Shown piece by piece: positions 1 through 9,900 of a stretch of DNA of 64,000 nucleotides; position 1 is the first letter of the stretch; the number at the start of each line of letters is the position of its first letter. The stretch is taken from NCBI RefSeq assembly GCF_000980885.2, contig NZ_LBDA02000032.1:1-64000 (forward strand), written 5' to 3'. The translations under genes and the position numbers were made by a program. This DNA comes from Streptomyces malaysiense. Its GTDB lineage: Bacteria; Actinomycetota; Actinomycetes; Streptomycetales; Streptomycetaceae. A model generated the notes under the pieces. It did not search any database. It saw only the letters and a list, made by a program, of their open reading frames with translations, and was not told the origin of the DNA.

Positions 1-95
1 GGTATTTCTGCCGCCACTTGGCCACTGGCCCCGGCTGATCGGCAGGGAAGAGGCCCGCTTCACATCAGGGGCCGGTTCTCTGGTACCACGGCTGC

Positions 96-932
96 ATGGA
101 AATCGATCGGTTCATAGGCATCGACCTCGCCTGGGCACAGAGCGGAGCCCGCGCCAAGCCCAATGAAACAGGCGTGGCCGCCATCGACGCGCACGGCGTC
201 GTGATCGAATGCGGCTGGACCCGTGGCCTCGACGAGACGATGGCATGGCTGGCCAGGACAGCCGTCGACGGATCGACCCTGGCATTCGTCGACGCACCGC
301 TGGTCGTCGACAACCCGGTCGGCCAGAGGCCGTGCGAAAGGGAGGTCGGCCAGCGGTACGGCCGTTGGAAGGTGAGTGCGAACAGCACCAACCAGAGCTC
401 TCCCCGACAGGCCGGAGTGCTGCTGCGGGAACGGTTGCAGGAGTCGGGCTGGGCCTACGACGACGGCAGGGGCGGGCCGCCGACCGGTGGTCTGGTCTTC
501 TCCGAGTGCTATCCGTACACGACCCTGGTCGGAGCCGCCGAGCTGGGCTACGACCAGGAACGCCCCACGTACAAGCGCCGACCGGCACGAGTTCCGACGG
601 CACAGTGGCGGGCGGTACGGGCGGCGGAGTGCGACAGGCTGATCGGGCACATGGCGGGCCTGGCCACCGCCGATCCGCCCCTCCTGCTCTCCTCCCACCC
701 GGTCTCCCGTCAACTGGTTTCTGAGCCCTCACCCCAGAAGGCAGCTGACTACAAGCATCGGGAGGACCTCATCGACGCGCTGCTCTGTGCGTGGACGGCC
801 GCGCTGTGGTTCCGGCACGGACTGGCGCGCTGCCAAGTACTCGGAGCGGACAGCTCCCTGCCTCCGGGTCAGGCTCCCACCATCATCGCGCCTGCTCGCC
901 CTGAGCAGCGGCGTGACCGTGGGGCGAGGTGA
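96..932 (+). CDS. DUF429-type RNase H-fold protein
   Basis: 278-residue protein that opens with the motif FIGIDLAW, followed near residue 65 by FVDAPLVV and later by an ECYPYTTL segment. This layout (a Gly-x-Asp near the N-terminus, a second acidic strand, a conserved Glu) is what I associate with DUF429 proteins, predicted RNase H-like nucleases of unknown substrate. The ATG at 96 lets the first beta-strand begin within five residues, as expected, although no strong Shine-Dalgarno sequence is seen. The extreme C-terminus is Arg/Pro-rich and looks unstructured. It converges on the PLD-fold gene that ends at 1003, so it is not part of that operon. The family call is fairly secure; the cellular role is unknown. 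Confidence 0.7.
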   Translation: MEIDRFIGIDLAWAQSGARAKPNETGVAAIDAHGVVIECGWTRGLDETMAWLARTAVDGSTLAFVDAPLVVDNPVGQRPCEREVGQRYGRWKVSANSTNQSSPRQAGVLLRERLQESGWAYDDGRGGPPTGGLVFSECYPYTTLVGAAELGYDQERPTYKRRPARVPTAQWRAVRAAECDRLIGHMAGLATADPPLLLSSHPVSRQLVSEPSPQKAADYKHREDLIDALLCAWTAALWFRHGLARCQVLGADSSLPPGQAPTIIAPARPEQRRDRGAR

Positions 933-1002
933 TTCGAGGGAACTCAGCCGCTCGACGGGCCGTCGTCGGTGGCGTCACGGCGCGGATCGCCTCCTTTCCC
1001 CG

Positions 1003-3660
1003 TCAGGTGTCGAGTGTGAACAGGCGACTGACCAACTCCGGGTAGAGGAGGCCTGCTTCGGCGAGAATCTTCCGGAGAGCTTCCGGTGGGCCCTTCTGCA
1101 GCGGGGTCGGAGAACCGGCGCGGCCGGGTACCGCGGAAAGGTCGCCGCCGCTGAACCGTGATTCCGGTGTGGCAGGGGGGCGTACCTGGTAGGTGCGCCA
1201 GACGCGTGCCGGGGGATTCAGCAGGACCAGGTAGGGGTCCGCCCACGCCATGAAGGCCCAGCGGTTCTTGCTGCGGGCTCGTACGAGCACGCCTTCGGTG
1301 TGGTGCCGTCCAAGTCGTTCGGCGGCCTTGGCCACGACCGGAAGCGGATTGCCGAAGGAGCCCGTGATCTCCCAGAGGCCGTCCTCGCACGTGACCGACC
1401 AGCCGGCCGCGGTGAGCCCCTCGACCACCTCCGCGTAGGGGTCGTCCTCCTGTGCCAGGGTGATGAGTCTGTCCACCTCGCTCCAGGGCGCCACGCGGGC
1501 GAGCGCCCGCTCCGGCGGGATCATCAGGTCCTCCGCCTCGGCGGGCTCGGCACGCGCGATCATCGTCTTGCTGCCGTGCCAGGCGCGGGCGGCCAGTACG
1601 TCGTGCTCGCCGCCGCCGGTGAAAGTGGCGTCCTGGGCAAGCAGTGTCATCACCACGGCCGCCACCGCGTCCAGTCGTCGCCGGGTCTCCGGCGGAGCGT
1701 CGTGGTCCGCCTCGCTCGGCGGGTCTTCGGAACCGAGTGCTTCGAGGAGGCGGCTGAGTCCGTCGCGCCAGCTCTGGTCCTGCTCGTCCCAGGCTCCCGC
1801 GGCCAGGAGCTGGACGTACAGGTTGGCCACGAGCAGCCGGACCGGAACCGGTGCTGCGGCTGAACCGTCAGGGCCCGCGAGCGTCCCGACCCAGCGCTGG
1901 GCCCAGGCGCGACAACGGGCACGCTGCTCTGGCGCGACGTAGGGGGCGAGCGGCTCGCTCGTGGTGGGTAGGTCCGCCTCCTCCGTCTCGTCCTCGTGCT
2001 CTTCGTCGTCCTCCTCCCGCACGCCAACGGTGACCGCCGATACGATCCACCGCGACGAGGATGCCTGCGGCAGGTCGAGCTGCGAGGTGCCGAACGCCAG
2101 ATCCGTCAACGGCGCTCCGATCATCCGGCGGCAGTCGGCGAGGTAGGCGTCCCAGTGGTCGACGCCGCTCGATGCCACCGAGCCCGCTGTCGCGTCTCCC
2201 GCCGGGCTCGCCCGAGGAGCGGACGCTGCGGCGGTGAGCTCGCGAAGGCGCAGCAGATCGGTTTCGAAACGGCGTGCGGCACGCTCGTCGGCGAACAGGG
2301 TCTGCGCCGTGTAGTCGTATCTCAGCCGGGGACCGCTGTCGGCGCTGTGGCGCCGTGCGCAGTGCACGGGGCTGTAGACGAAGACGACGGCGGATTCGGC
2401 GGTGGTGCCGTCAGGACGCGTGCAGGTGGCACGAACCGCCGCACCAGGAACCTCCGGCAGCGGGAAGGAACAGGCCGACGCCCCCGCCGGAATGGTTCCG
2501 GTCCGCGTCCAGGAACCCGGTGAACCGTCCGGAGACGTGCTGATCCCCACAGGCAGGGGCTGGGGGTGCGCCAGAGAGACGTGCAGGCCTTCGCTGTCCG
2601 TCTTCGCGCCCAGTAGGACGAGCGTGTGACCGGTGGACTCGAAGGGCCGGACGGTGCGGCCCGTCAGGGTCGCGAGTGAGGTGACGCGGCCCTGTTTCGG
2701 AAGCAGCGGCGCAGTGTCGGCGGCGAGTACGGCGAGCTCGCAGTTGCCACCGTCCCGGGTGCTGGTGCACAGCGCGGCGCGGGTGAGGTTCGGGCTCCCG
2801 GTGAGAGCGTATCGACGGCTGTCGGCCTGCCATTCGACGAACTTGCCGTGCCGCATCCGAGTCTCCTCGAGAAAACGGATCTGCGCGTCGAAGCCGCCGA
2901 GTGCCCTCTTGATCGCTCCGGCGTCGTAGCTGGACCAGCGAGGCTGGAGCCCGAGGATGGTGCGGCGGGGTGTCAGACGGCCGACCAGCCCGCTGAGGGC
3001 ATGACCGGCCTCGTCGACGAACGGGGCGTACGCGTGGAGTTCGTCGACAGGACCGAGCGGCAGTTGGTCCAGCAGACTCTCCTGGAGATTGTGCAGAAGC
3101 CGGGCACCGGGTTCCGGTGCGGCCGGGGCGTTGACATGCCGTTCGGTCAGAAGAGCGGCCAGTTCCGTCAGATGACTCACTGTCCAAGGGGCCAGTTCCA
3201 CGGCGGAGGGCAGTGCCTCCAACCAGTCGGAGAGGTCGGCCAGGAGTGCGTGGGAATCGTCGTCCTCGGTCTCCACCACCGTCCACAGTTCGTCGTTGGC
3301 ACCCCAGCCGGACAGCGTCGGGTTCCCCGACCCCACTGCGAGCCGGCAGGCATGTTCCCCGATCAGAAGGACGACCTTGGGGTGGAACGCACGCCGGCAG
3401 GAGGCCAGGCCGTGCAGATAACTGCGGCCGGCCAAGCGCACATCAACCGGGTCGTACAGCCCTTGGGCCGCGTCACCGATCACCGCGGTGCGAGCCCCCA
3501 GACCACGGGCGACGGGTATGGCCACCTTCTCCAGAAAGGGAAGATCAACCGTGAAACCCAGGAAGAGCGCTTCATGCAGCGCCTGCTGATCGCTGCGTTC
3601 GCTCCACTCCCTAAGCAGCGTGACGGGGGATGCGAACTGGGTGTGCCGTGCCGCGCTCAT
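1003..3660 (-). CDS. Phospholipase D-fold (HxK) protein, possible nuclease
   Basis: 885 residues. Two half-sites typical of the phospholipase D superfamily are visible: AFHPKVVLL (His93, Lys95) followed by GSGNPT, and near residue 270 RHGKFVEW followed by GSPNLT. Both keep the HxK plus GSxN pairing, so one composite active site could form; the family includes lipases, nucleases and restriction enzymes. The C-terminal 400 residues are acidic and unassigned, with an Asp/Glu-rich stretch near residues 550-565. The start ATG overlaps the stop of the upstream 512-aa gene (ATGA), so the two are probably translated together. Such pairs are often accessory nuclease or defence modules, but nothing here proves that. 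Confidence 0.6.
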   Translation of the reverse strand: MSAARHTQFASPVTLLREWSERSDQQALHEALFLGFTVDLPFLEKVAIPVARGLGARTAVIGDAAQGLYDPVDVRLAGRSYLHGLASCRRAFHPKVVLLIGEHACRLAVGSGNPTLSGWGANDELWTVVETEDDDSHALLADLSDWLEALPSAVELAPWTVSHLTELAALLTERHVNAPAAPEPGARLLHNLQESLLDQLPLGPVDELHAYAPFVDEAGHALSGLVGRLTPRRTILGLQPRWSSYDAGAIKRALGGFDAQIRFLEETRMRHGKFVEWQADSRRYALTGSPNLTRAALCTSTRDGGNCELAVLAADTAPLLPKQGRVTSLATLTGRTVRPFESTGHTLVLLGAKTDSEGLHVSLAHPQPLPVGISTSPDGSPGSWTRTGTIPAGASACSFPLPEVPGAAVRATCTRPDGTTAESAVVFVYSPVHCARRHSADSGPRLRYDYTAQTLFADERAARRFETDLLRLRELTAAASAPRASPAGDATAGSVASSGVDHWDAYLADCRRMIGAPLTDLAFGTSQLDLPQASSSRWIVSAVTVGVREEDDEEHEDETEEADLPTTSEPLAPYVAPEQRARCRAWAQRWVGTLAGPDGSAAAPVPVRLLVANLYVQLLAAGAWDEQDQSWRDGLSRLLEALGSEDPPSEADHDAPPETRRRLDAVAAVVMTLLAQDATFTGGGEHDVLAARAWHGSKTMIARAEPAEAEDLMIPPERALARVAPWSEVDRLITLAQEDDPYAEVVEGLTAAGWSVTCEDGLWEITGSFGNPLPVVAKAAERLGRHHTEGVLVRARSKNRWAFMAWADPYLVLLNPPARVWRTYQVRPPATPESRFSGGDLSAVPGRAGSPTPLQKGPPEALRKILAEAGLLYPELVSRLFTLDT

Positions 3661-5195
3661 GGGTTCGTCTCCAGGATTCGCCGTCCCTCCGCGGTGACGG
3701 TGTGGCAGTCGTCGCGGACGGCGAAGAGCCCCAGCTGCGCTGCCAAGGAGCCCAGTTGGGGGATGCGGGTGCCGATGTCGGAGTCTCCTTCGTCACCGGT
3801 CTTGAAATAGCGCTCGTTGCGAAGGTGCAGACGGGAGAAGATCTTCAGCCCGCCGGTCGCGGAATCGGTGCGCAGCTTCGCGAGAGCGACTCTGCGGGAC
3901 TGGGCGAGCATGTCGTCCACCAGCCGGGCGGCCAGGTCGCGGACCGGCCGGTCGGCGTAGTCGTCGATGAGGCCGTCGACCCACGTCGGGTCGAGGAACT
4001 CGGCCCAGCGCCGCTGACGGCCCAGGAAGACGGCCCGAACGTCGCCGGGCAGATGACCCTCTCGGGAGCGCAGCGCACCCACCATCAGGAGCAGCACATT
4101 GGTCATCGGGGCATCGGTACCCTGCGCCAGGAGCTGTCGTTCGACGGGCAGCAACTGACCCGCCGCGTTCTTGAGTGGAGGCAGATCGCCCAGGACCCGC
4201 CCTACAACCGCATCCGGGGCCTGCTGCGCCAGCCAGTCGCGCAGTTCCTCGGCCGACCGGTCGGCCTCGCCGTCCTTGGAGCCGACATCGGCCACCAATG
4301 CCGCCCACAGCCGGCGCCAGGCGCCGACGGAGTAATGGCGCAGCAGCACTCCCCGCCAACCGGCCGTCTCGGGAATCGCCGCCAGAACGGGATCCGTTGT
4401 CGCCTCCTCGCCGAAGGCCACCGCAGAGCGCAGCGTCTCCTGGTACCCGTCGCCGTCATGGCCGTGGAGATCGATCGCCCGGCCGAGGATACGTAGGGTC
4501 GCACGCCGCGTGCGGTCGGACGCCTCCCAGTCCCCCTGCGCGTCGGTTCCTCCGCCACGGGTTGCGGTCAGTACGCCCGTCAGCCATTCCCGCTCGGCCG
4601 CACACGGGACACCAAGAGCCGCCTGCCCCGCTGTCTCCAGGTCGGCCAAGGACACGACGTCCCGCGCCGCGAGAGACAGCACAGGGGCGAAGAGCTCCCT
4701 GACGGCAGGAGGGCACGGGTGTCGGCCGGGTCTGAGCACTCCGTCCCGGACGTCCACGGTGCCGAGCACCGTGGCGGGTCCGCCGTACTGGTCCCAAAAG
4801 CCCCAGCGGCGGGGCGAGTACGACTGGCTCAGCTGCTCCTCGTCGGCAGCTCGCGCGAGTTCCAGTTCCTCAGCGCAGAAACGCCGCACCCGATCGGCCC
4901 CGTGGGCAAGCCGCGCCGGGTCTGCCTCCGTGTGATGCTGGAGCGCCGCCAGGAGGACCTCGCTGCGGCGGACCGACCGGCGGCAGGCGGTGATGTCCCA
5001 TGCGTTCCGATCTGCGTGCGCCGCGATCGCCGCGTACAGCGAGTGGTAACGGATGTAGCGGGTCACGGTGGACACTCCGGGAACCAACCGGTCCACAGCC
5101 CGCATCACCGGGCCCTCCACCGCCAAGGGATACCGCCCGGACCGCACGCCCAATCCCTCGAGCGCCCATGCCGGCCCACGGACATCCGCTGTCAC
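3657..5195 (-). CDS. Unknown 512-aa protein coupled to the PLD-fold gene
   Basis: I do not recognise the family. The reading frame is open up to 5366, but the GTG at 5195 has a good Shine-Dalgarno (GAGGTGG, 3 bases before it) and the extra 57 residues upstream look non-coding, so I start there. The N-terminal part contains VSTVTRYIRYHSLYAAIAAHA, an aromatic and His-rich helix, and the rest is alpha-helical and rich in Arg and Asp. No transmembrane segment, nucleotide-binding loop or zinc site is seen. Its stop overlaps the start of the PLD-fold gene by 4 bases, so the two products are probably made in fixed ratio and act together. A partner or specificity subunit for the PLD-fold enzyme is an inference from linkage only. 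Confidence 0.5.
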   Translation of the reverse strand: MTADVRGPAWALEGLGVRSGRYPLAVEGPVMRAVDRLVPGVSTVTRYIRYHSLYAAIAAHADRNAWDITACRRSVRRSEVLLAALQHHTEADPARLAHGADRVRRFCAEELELARAADEEQLSQSYSPRRWGFWDQYGGPATVLGTVDVRDGVLRPGRHPCPPAVRELFAPVLSLAARDVVSLADLETAGQAALGVPCAAEREWLTGVLTATRGGGTDAQGDWEASDRTRRATLRILGRAIDLHGHDGDGYQETLRSAVAFGEEATTDPVLAAIPETAGWRGVLLRHYSVGAWRRLWAALVADVGSKDGEADRSAEELRDWLAQQAPDAVVGRVLGDLPPLKNAAGQLLPVERQLLAQGTDAPMTNVLLLMVGALRSREGHLPGDVRAVFLGRQRRWAEFLDPTWVDGLIDDYADRPVRDLAARLVDDMLAQSRRVALAKLRTDSATGGLKIFSRLHLRNERYFKTGDEGDSDIGTRIPQLGSLAAQLGLFAVRDDCHTVTAEGRRILETNP

Positions 5196-6787
5196 TTGCC
5201 ACCTCTTGTTGGTTGCCGGAGCGTTGCATCGACAGGGGCTACCTGACCCTGCCTCAGGGTAGATGCTGATCTCGGACGAGAGGCCAGTACCGTCGACTGG
5301 ACTGGGGAAGTTGCCGGGACACGCCCGATCTCGCCTCAAGGGCGTCCGAGACTTGGCTTTCGACAACGCCCGGTTGAGTTCGGTGCTGACGCAGGCGATC
5401 GATTCACGAACCCCATGGGGCAGCAGACGACAGACAGCGCGTTAACGGGCTCCGCCATGCCGTCCACATGCAGGGCGGTTGCATGTTCCCGGCTCCCAGA
5501 TGCCCTGCGGGACCGCGGTGGTCAGGGCGGCTCTGAGCCTGCTGCGCGGCCGCCGACGGTTCGCGATCTTTCGCAGCAGGGCCCTTGGGACGATGCGGTC
5601 GCGGTTCGCCCGGATCGCGCGCCGGCCGGGGCCGGTGGTCTGCGTTCGTCACGTCGCGCCGCGGCGGGCGCGCCCGGGTGATCATGTCGGTCATTGGATC
5701 CAGGACCGTCGCCGACAGGCAATCGACTATTCGTTCGCCGAGCTGCCGATCTTCGTCATCATCCGCACCAGCGAACGAGGGCCTGCACCTCAGAAGGCCA
5801 CTTCTGAGACACGCCCCAATGGGCTGGTGTCCGAGTGGAGAGTCCAAGTCCCCCTCGGACACATCTCGCGACGAGGACCATGACCTTGGGGTCATGGTCC
5901 TCGTCGTGTTTTCGTGGGCCTGTCGTGCGGGCCTGCTCGCCGTCGAAGTCCGTGCTGTCGCAGCCCGTGCGATGCGCGGATCCGGCCGTCGGCCGGTGGT
6001 CGGGCGGCGGTCGGTGGACGACGGGTTCGGGTGGGGCTCGCCGGGCCGCGGCCCGTAGGGGCAGTGGGCCGGGGGAGTCGTGGCCGTCCCGGTCGTCGCG
6101 CGCGGGGCGCCGGGGCCGGTGGAGTGGCCGGGTGGTGTCACGCGGACGGTGACGCGTCGGCCGGCCGCGGTTGCTCTGCCCGTGTGTCCTCGTGGTGCCG
6201 GTACGAGAGCATCAGGCACTTCGGCGGCGACCCGCACCGGACCGTCCGGCGCCGTGTTCCCGCTCCAGGCGCCCGAGGGAGGCGGGCGTGCCGTCCGTGG
6301 GGGACGGCCGGCGGAGCTTCCCGTCGAACGGGCGCCGCTCGCCCGTGCCGCGCGCCACGAGGTGTGACCGGGGCGGGAGGCGGCCGGGGCGTTGCTCGTC
6401 GCTTTCGCGATGCGGGAGGTCTTCCCGGCCCGGCGGTCGTGCTCACGGCGCCGCTGGCCCGGTCGAACGCTGACGGAGCCTCAGCACGGTGCGCGGCCCG
6501 CCTCCTCGCCGCTCCTCCGCGTCCCCGTCGGCGGTGCGGCGCGGGTTCTCCCGCCCGAGGAGTGCCGGGACCCGGACCCGGTTTCCGGCTGGTCGGGCCG
6601 GGGCCGGCACGCTGCCGCCGGACACGCCCGACGGGAGGGCCGGTGAACTCCGTTTCGGGAAAGCGCAGTTCGCCGGGGCCGGAGCGGGGCCGGCACGCGG
6701 CCGGGGGCCGTCGGTCCCGGCCGCGCCGTCGCCGTACCGGCCGACCCTGACCGCGAACTTCGCTCTCAGAAAATGCTGTTGGCCTCG
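5196..6787. other. Gene-poor 1.6-kb intergenic region
   Basis: No convincing gene. Open frames here on both strands give low-complexity Arg/Pro/Gly-rich translations typical of GC-rich shadow ORFs. The left part (5250-5870) is less GC-rich than its surroundings and may be a decayed gene or element remnant. It contains a 9-bp inverted repeat, GTGTCCGAG at 5827-5835 with CTCGGACAC at 5854-5862, and directly after it the strong hairpin listed separately. The right part (5930-6780) is extremely GC-rich and featureless to my eye. Confidence 0.5.
5869..5906 (+). terminator. 17-bp perfect hairpin terminator
   Basis: CGACGAGGACCATGACC (5869-5885) pairs perfectly with GGTCATGGTCCTCGTCG (5890-5906) around a TTGG loop, followed on the plus strand by TGTTTTCG. 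The stem and short T-run fit an intrinsic terminator for plus-strand transcription. No intact plus-strand gene lies just upstream, so it may mark the end of a decayed gene. Confidence 0.65.
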
Positions 6788-6816
6788 TTGACATGCCGTG
6801 AGCCCGCGCGTTTCAC
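6788..6816 (+). promoter_or_regulatory. Candidate promoter of the GH92 gene
   Basis: TTGACA at 6788-6793 matches the -35 consensus exactly. With the usual 17-base spacing, the -10 position holds TTTCAC (6811-6816), a poor but possible match. It sits about 130 bases before the GH92 start and just before the palindromic operator at 6831. Confidence 0.4.
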
Positions 6817-6830
6817 TCGTCACCTGTGTA

Positions 6831-6844
6831 TGGCAACGTTGTCA
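6831..6844. promoter_or_regulatory. LacI-family operator-like palindrome
   Basis: TGGCAACGTTGTCA is a near-perfect palindrome centred on CG (inner eight bases CAACGTTG are exact). This is the shape of operators bound by LacI/GalR repressors, which often control glycoside hydrolases in Streptomyces. Its place just downstream of the candidate -10 fits repression released by a sugar. No LacI-type gene lies in the window, so the regulator would act from elsewhere. Confidence 0.6.
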
Positions 6845-6944
6845 GGCCGTCGATCGAGGCGTCCGGCACCGAGGCCCGCACGACGTCCCTGCCCTTCGGC
6901 ACATCAGCACCTGTGCGAAGCACGAAACGCTGCGGAGGCAACCG

Positions 6945-9900
6945 ATGGTCCGACCCCGACGTTCAGCCGCGCCACGTGACCGGAAGAGAGTTCGTCAACG
7001 CCTGGCCGTGATCTCCGTCCTGGGCATCGCGGCATTCCCGCTCCCGGCGATCGGGGGCGCCCATGCCGCGAGCGCCGCGCCACCATCCCTGGTGAAGGAT
7101 CCCGCGTCCCTCGTCAACCCGCTGATCGGCACGTCCGGAGAGGTGGACACCTTCCCCGGTCCCGACATGCCGGCCGGGATGGTGCAGTGGGGTCCGGACA
7201 CCACGCCCCACCGGCCCTCGGGCGGTGGCTACGAGTACGCCGACAAGAAGATCTCCGGCTTCAGCCTCACCCATGTCTCCGGACCCGGCTGCGGTGTCGC
7301 CGGAGACCTGCCCATCCTGCCGGTGACCGGTGAACTCTCGGGCGACCTGGGCAACGCGTCCGCGGGCTTCAGCCACGCCGACGAACGGACCGGCATCGGG
7401 TCGTACCAGGTCACCGACGCGAACGGCGTCACGACCCGGCTGACCGACACCACCCGCGCCGGCCTCGGCTCCTTCACCTTCCCGGCGGACAGCCGGGCGA
7501 ACCTGCTGTTCAAGCTCAGCGGCGGCGCCACCCAGGTGGACGGGACCCGCGTCCAGGTGGTGAACAGGAAGGAGATCAGCGGTTCCGTCGACAGCGGCCA
7601 CTTCTGCGGTGCGAAGAACCGCTACACCCTGCACTTCGACATCAAGTTCGACCGGCCGTTCACCAGCAGCGGCACCTGGGTCGGCAGCACCGTCAACCCC
7701 GACGCGACGTCGCTGAAGGCGGGCAGGGCCGAGCCCGCCCCGCAGACGCACCCGTCGAAGCCGGTGAAGGAGAAGCACTTCACCGTTCCCGCCGCCCCGT
7801 CCCCGACCGTGCACGGCCCCGCCGGCTCCTCCGGCACGCCGTCCCCGGCCCCGGGTTCCGGCGCCACGCCCTCGCCGTCCGCCGCGGGCAGGACCGCCCA
7901 GCCGCCCACGACGGGCGCGAACGGGATGTTCGTGACCTTCGACACCTCCTCGAACCCCACGGTGAGGGCGAAGGTCGGCATCTCGTACACCAGCGACGCC
8001 AACGCGGCGCACAACCTCACCAGCGAGATCAAGAACTGGAACCTCGACACGGTGCGGCGGGCGAACCACGACGCCTGGAACGCGGTGCTGGACAGAGTCC
8101 GGATCGGCGGCGGCACCCGGGACCAGCAGGTGCAGTTCTACACGGCGCTCTACCACGCGCTGCTGCATCCGAACGTCTTCTCGGACGACAACGGACAGTA
8201 CATGGGCATGGACAACCAGATCCACAAACTGGCCAAGGGGCAACGGGCCCAGTACGCCAACTACTCGGGCTGGGACACCTACCGCTCCCAGACCCAGCTG
8301 ATGGCGATGGCCGAGCCCAGGGTCACCAGCGACGTGGTCACCTCGATGCTCAACGGCTACGACCAGACGGGCCTGCTCCCCAAGTGGGCCTCCAACAACG
8401 GCGAGAGCTACGTCATGGTCGGTGACCCGGCGGCCGGCATCATCGCCGACGCGTACGCCTTCGGCGCCCGGGGCTTCGACACGGGCAAGGCCCTCGCCGC
8501 CCTCCAGCACGAGGCCACCGCCCCGAACAACGACCGTCCCGGCGAGTCCGTACGGGACGCCAAGGGCTACCTCCCGCTGGACGAGAACGACTACGGGTGC
8601 TGCAACTTCTACGGTCCCGTCTCCACCCAGTTGGAGTACGACTCCGCCGACTACGCCCTCGCCGCCTTCGCCAAGTCGCTGGGCAGGACGTCCGTCTACC
8701 GGAAGTTCGCCACCCGCGCCCAGGACTGGATGAACGTCTTCAACCCGCAGACCGGATACATGCAGGCGAAGGACAAGGACGGCCGGTTCGCCGGCGGGTT
8801 CACCCCGGGCACCTCCAACGGCTTCGTCGAGGGCACGTCGGCCCAGTACACGCCGATGGTCCCGTTCAACCTGAAGCAGCTCATCCAGGCGCGCGGCGGT
8901 GACCAGGCGTACTCGTCCTACCTGGACAGCCTGCTCGACGACATCACCGACCCCGGCAACACCGACGCCAACCTGAGCAACGAGCCCAGCGTGGAGATCC
9001 CCTGGGAGTACGACTACACGGGGCAGCCGTGGAAGACCCAGGAGGCCGTCCGGGCGGCCCAGCGGAACCTGTACTTCAACGCCCCGGTCGGCTCCTTCGG
9101 CAACGACGACCTCGGCGCGATGAGTTCCTGGTACGTCTGGTCCGAGCTGGGCATGTACCCCGAGACCCCGGGCACGGACATCCTGGCGCTCGGCAGCCCG
9201 GCCTTCCCGGTGGCGCAGGTGAGGCTCGCCGGCGGCAGGACGGTGCGGATCAACGCGCCGCAGGCGGCGCCCGACGCCCCGTACGTGCGGTCGCTCGACG
9301 TCAAGGGCAAGCGGTGGAACAGCTCCTGGCTGACGTACGGGCAGTTCAAGGGCGCGGGCACCCTGGACTTCACCCTCGGCACCCAGCCGGACAAGTCCTG
9401 GGCCTCCGGCCCGGCGGCGGCGCCGCCGTCGGACACCACGGGCGGGGGCCGTGTCCTGGCCGCGGCCGGCCCGGCCGGTGACGGCCTCGTGCTCCAGCCG
9501 GGCACTTCCGGTGACGGCACACTCGGCCTCACCAACCTCGGCGGCAAGGACGTCACCGTCGACTGGAAGGCGACGGCTCCCTCGGGCGTGACGCTCGACC
9601 CGGCGTCCGGCTCGGTGAAGGTGCCCGCCTCGGGCAGCGCCGAGGCGAAGATCCATGTGACGGCCGGCGCGAGCGAGGGGACGTTCCCCGTCACCTTCGC
9701 GCTGACCGACCACGGCACCGGGACACCACTGAACGGGGCGGCCCTGCGGGTCGCCGTGGCCAAGGCCGGCGAACTGTGGCCGTACGACACCAACGAGGGC
9801 GTCTACCCCGACGGTACGACCTTCTCCGGCGGCTTCGACCACGGCGGCTGGGCGTTCTCGCAGAACGCGCTGTCGGCGGCCGGCGCCACCGGCGGCTCCA

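Noticed and set aside
5827..5870. tRNA-like sequence
   Set aside because: The T-arm lacks the TTC motif and the rest of the cloverleaf cannot be formed; too short for a tRNA.
5479..5883. Plus-strand 134-codon open frame ending in the terminator
   Set aside because: No recognisable motif, no ribosome site and Arg-rich composition; it may at most be a decayed gene.
5404..6237. Minus-strand open frame of 277 codons
   Set aside because: Low-complexity Arg/Thr/Pro translation, no ribosome site, and it crosses a strong terminator hairpin.
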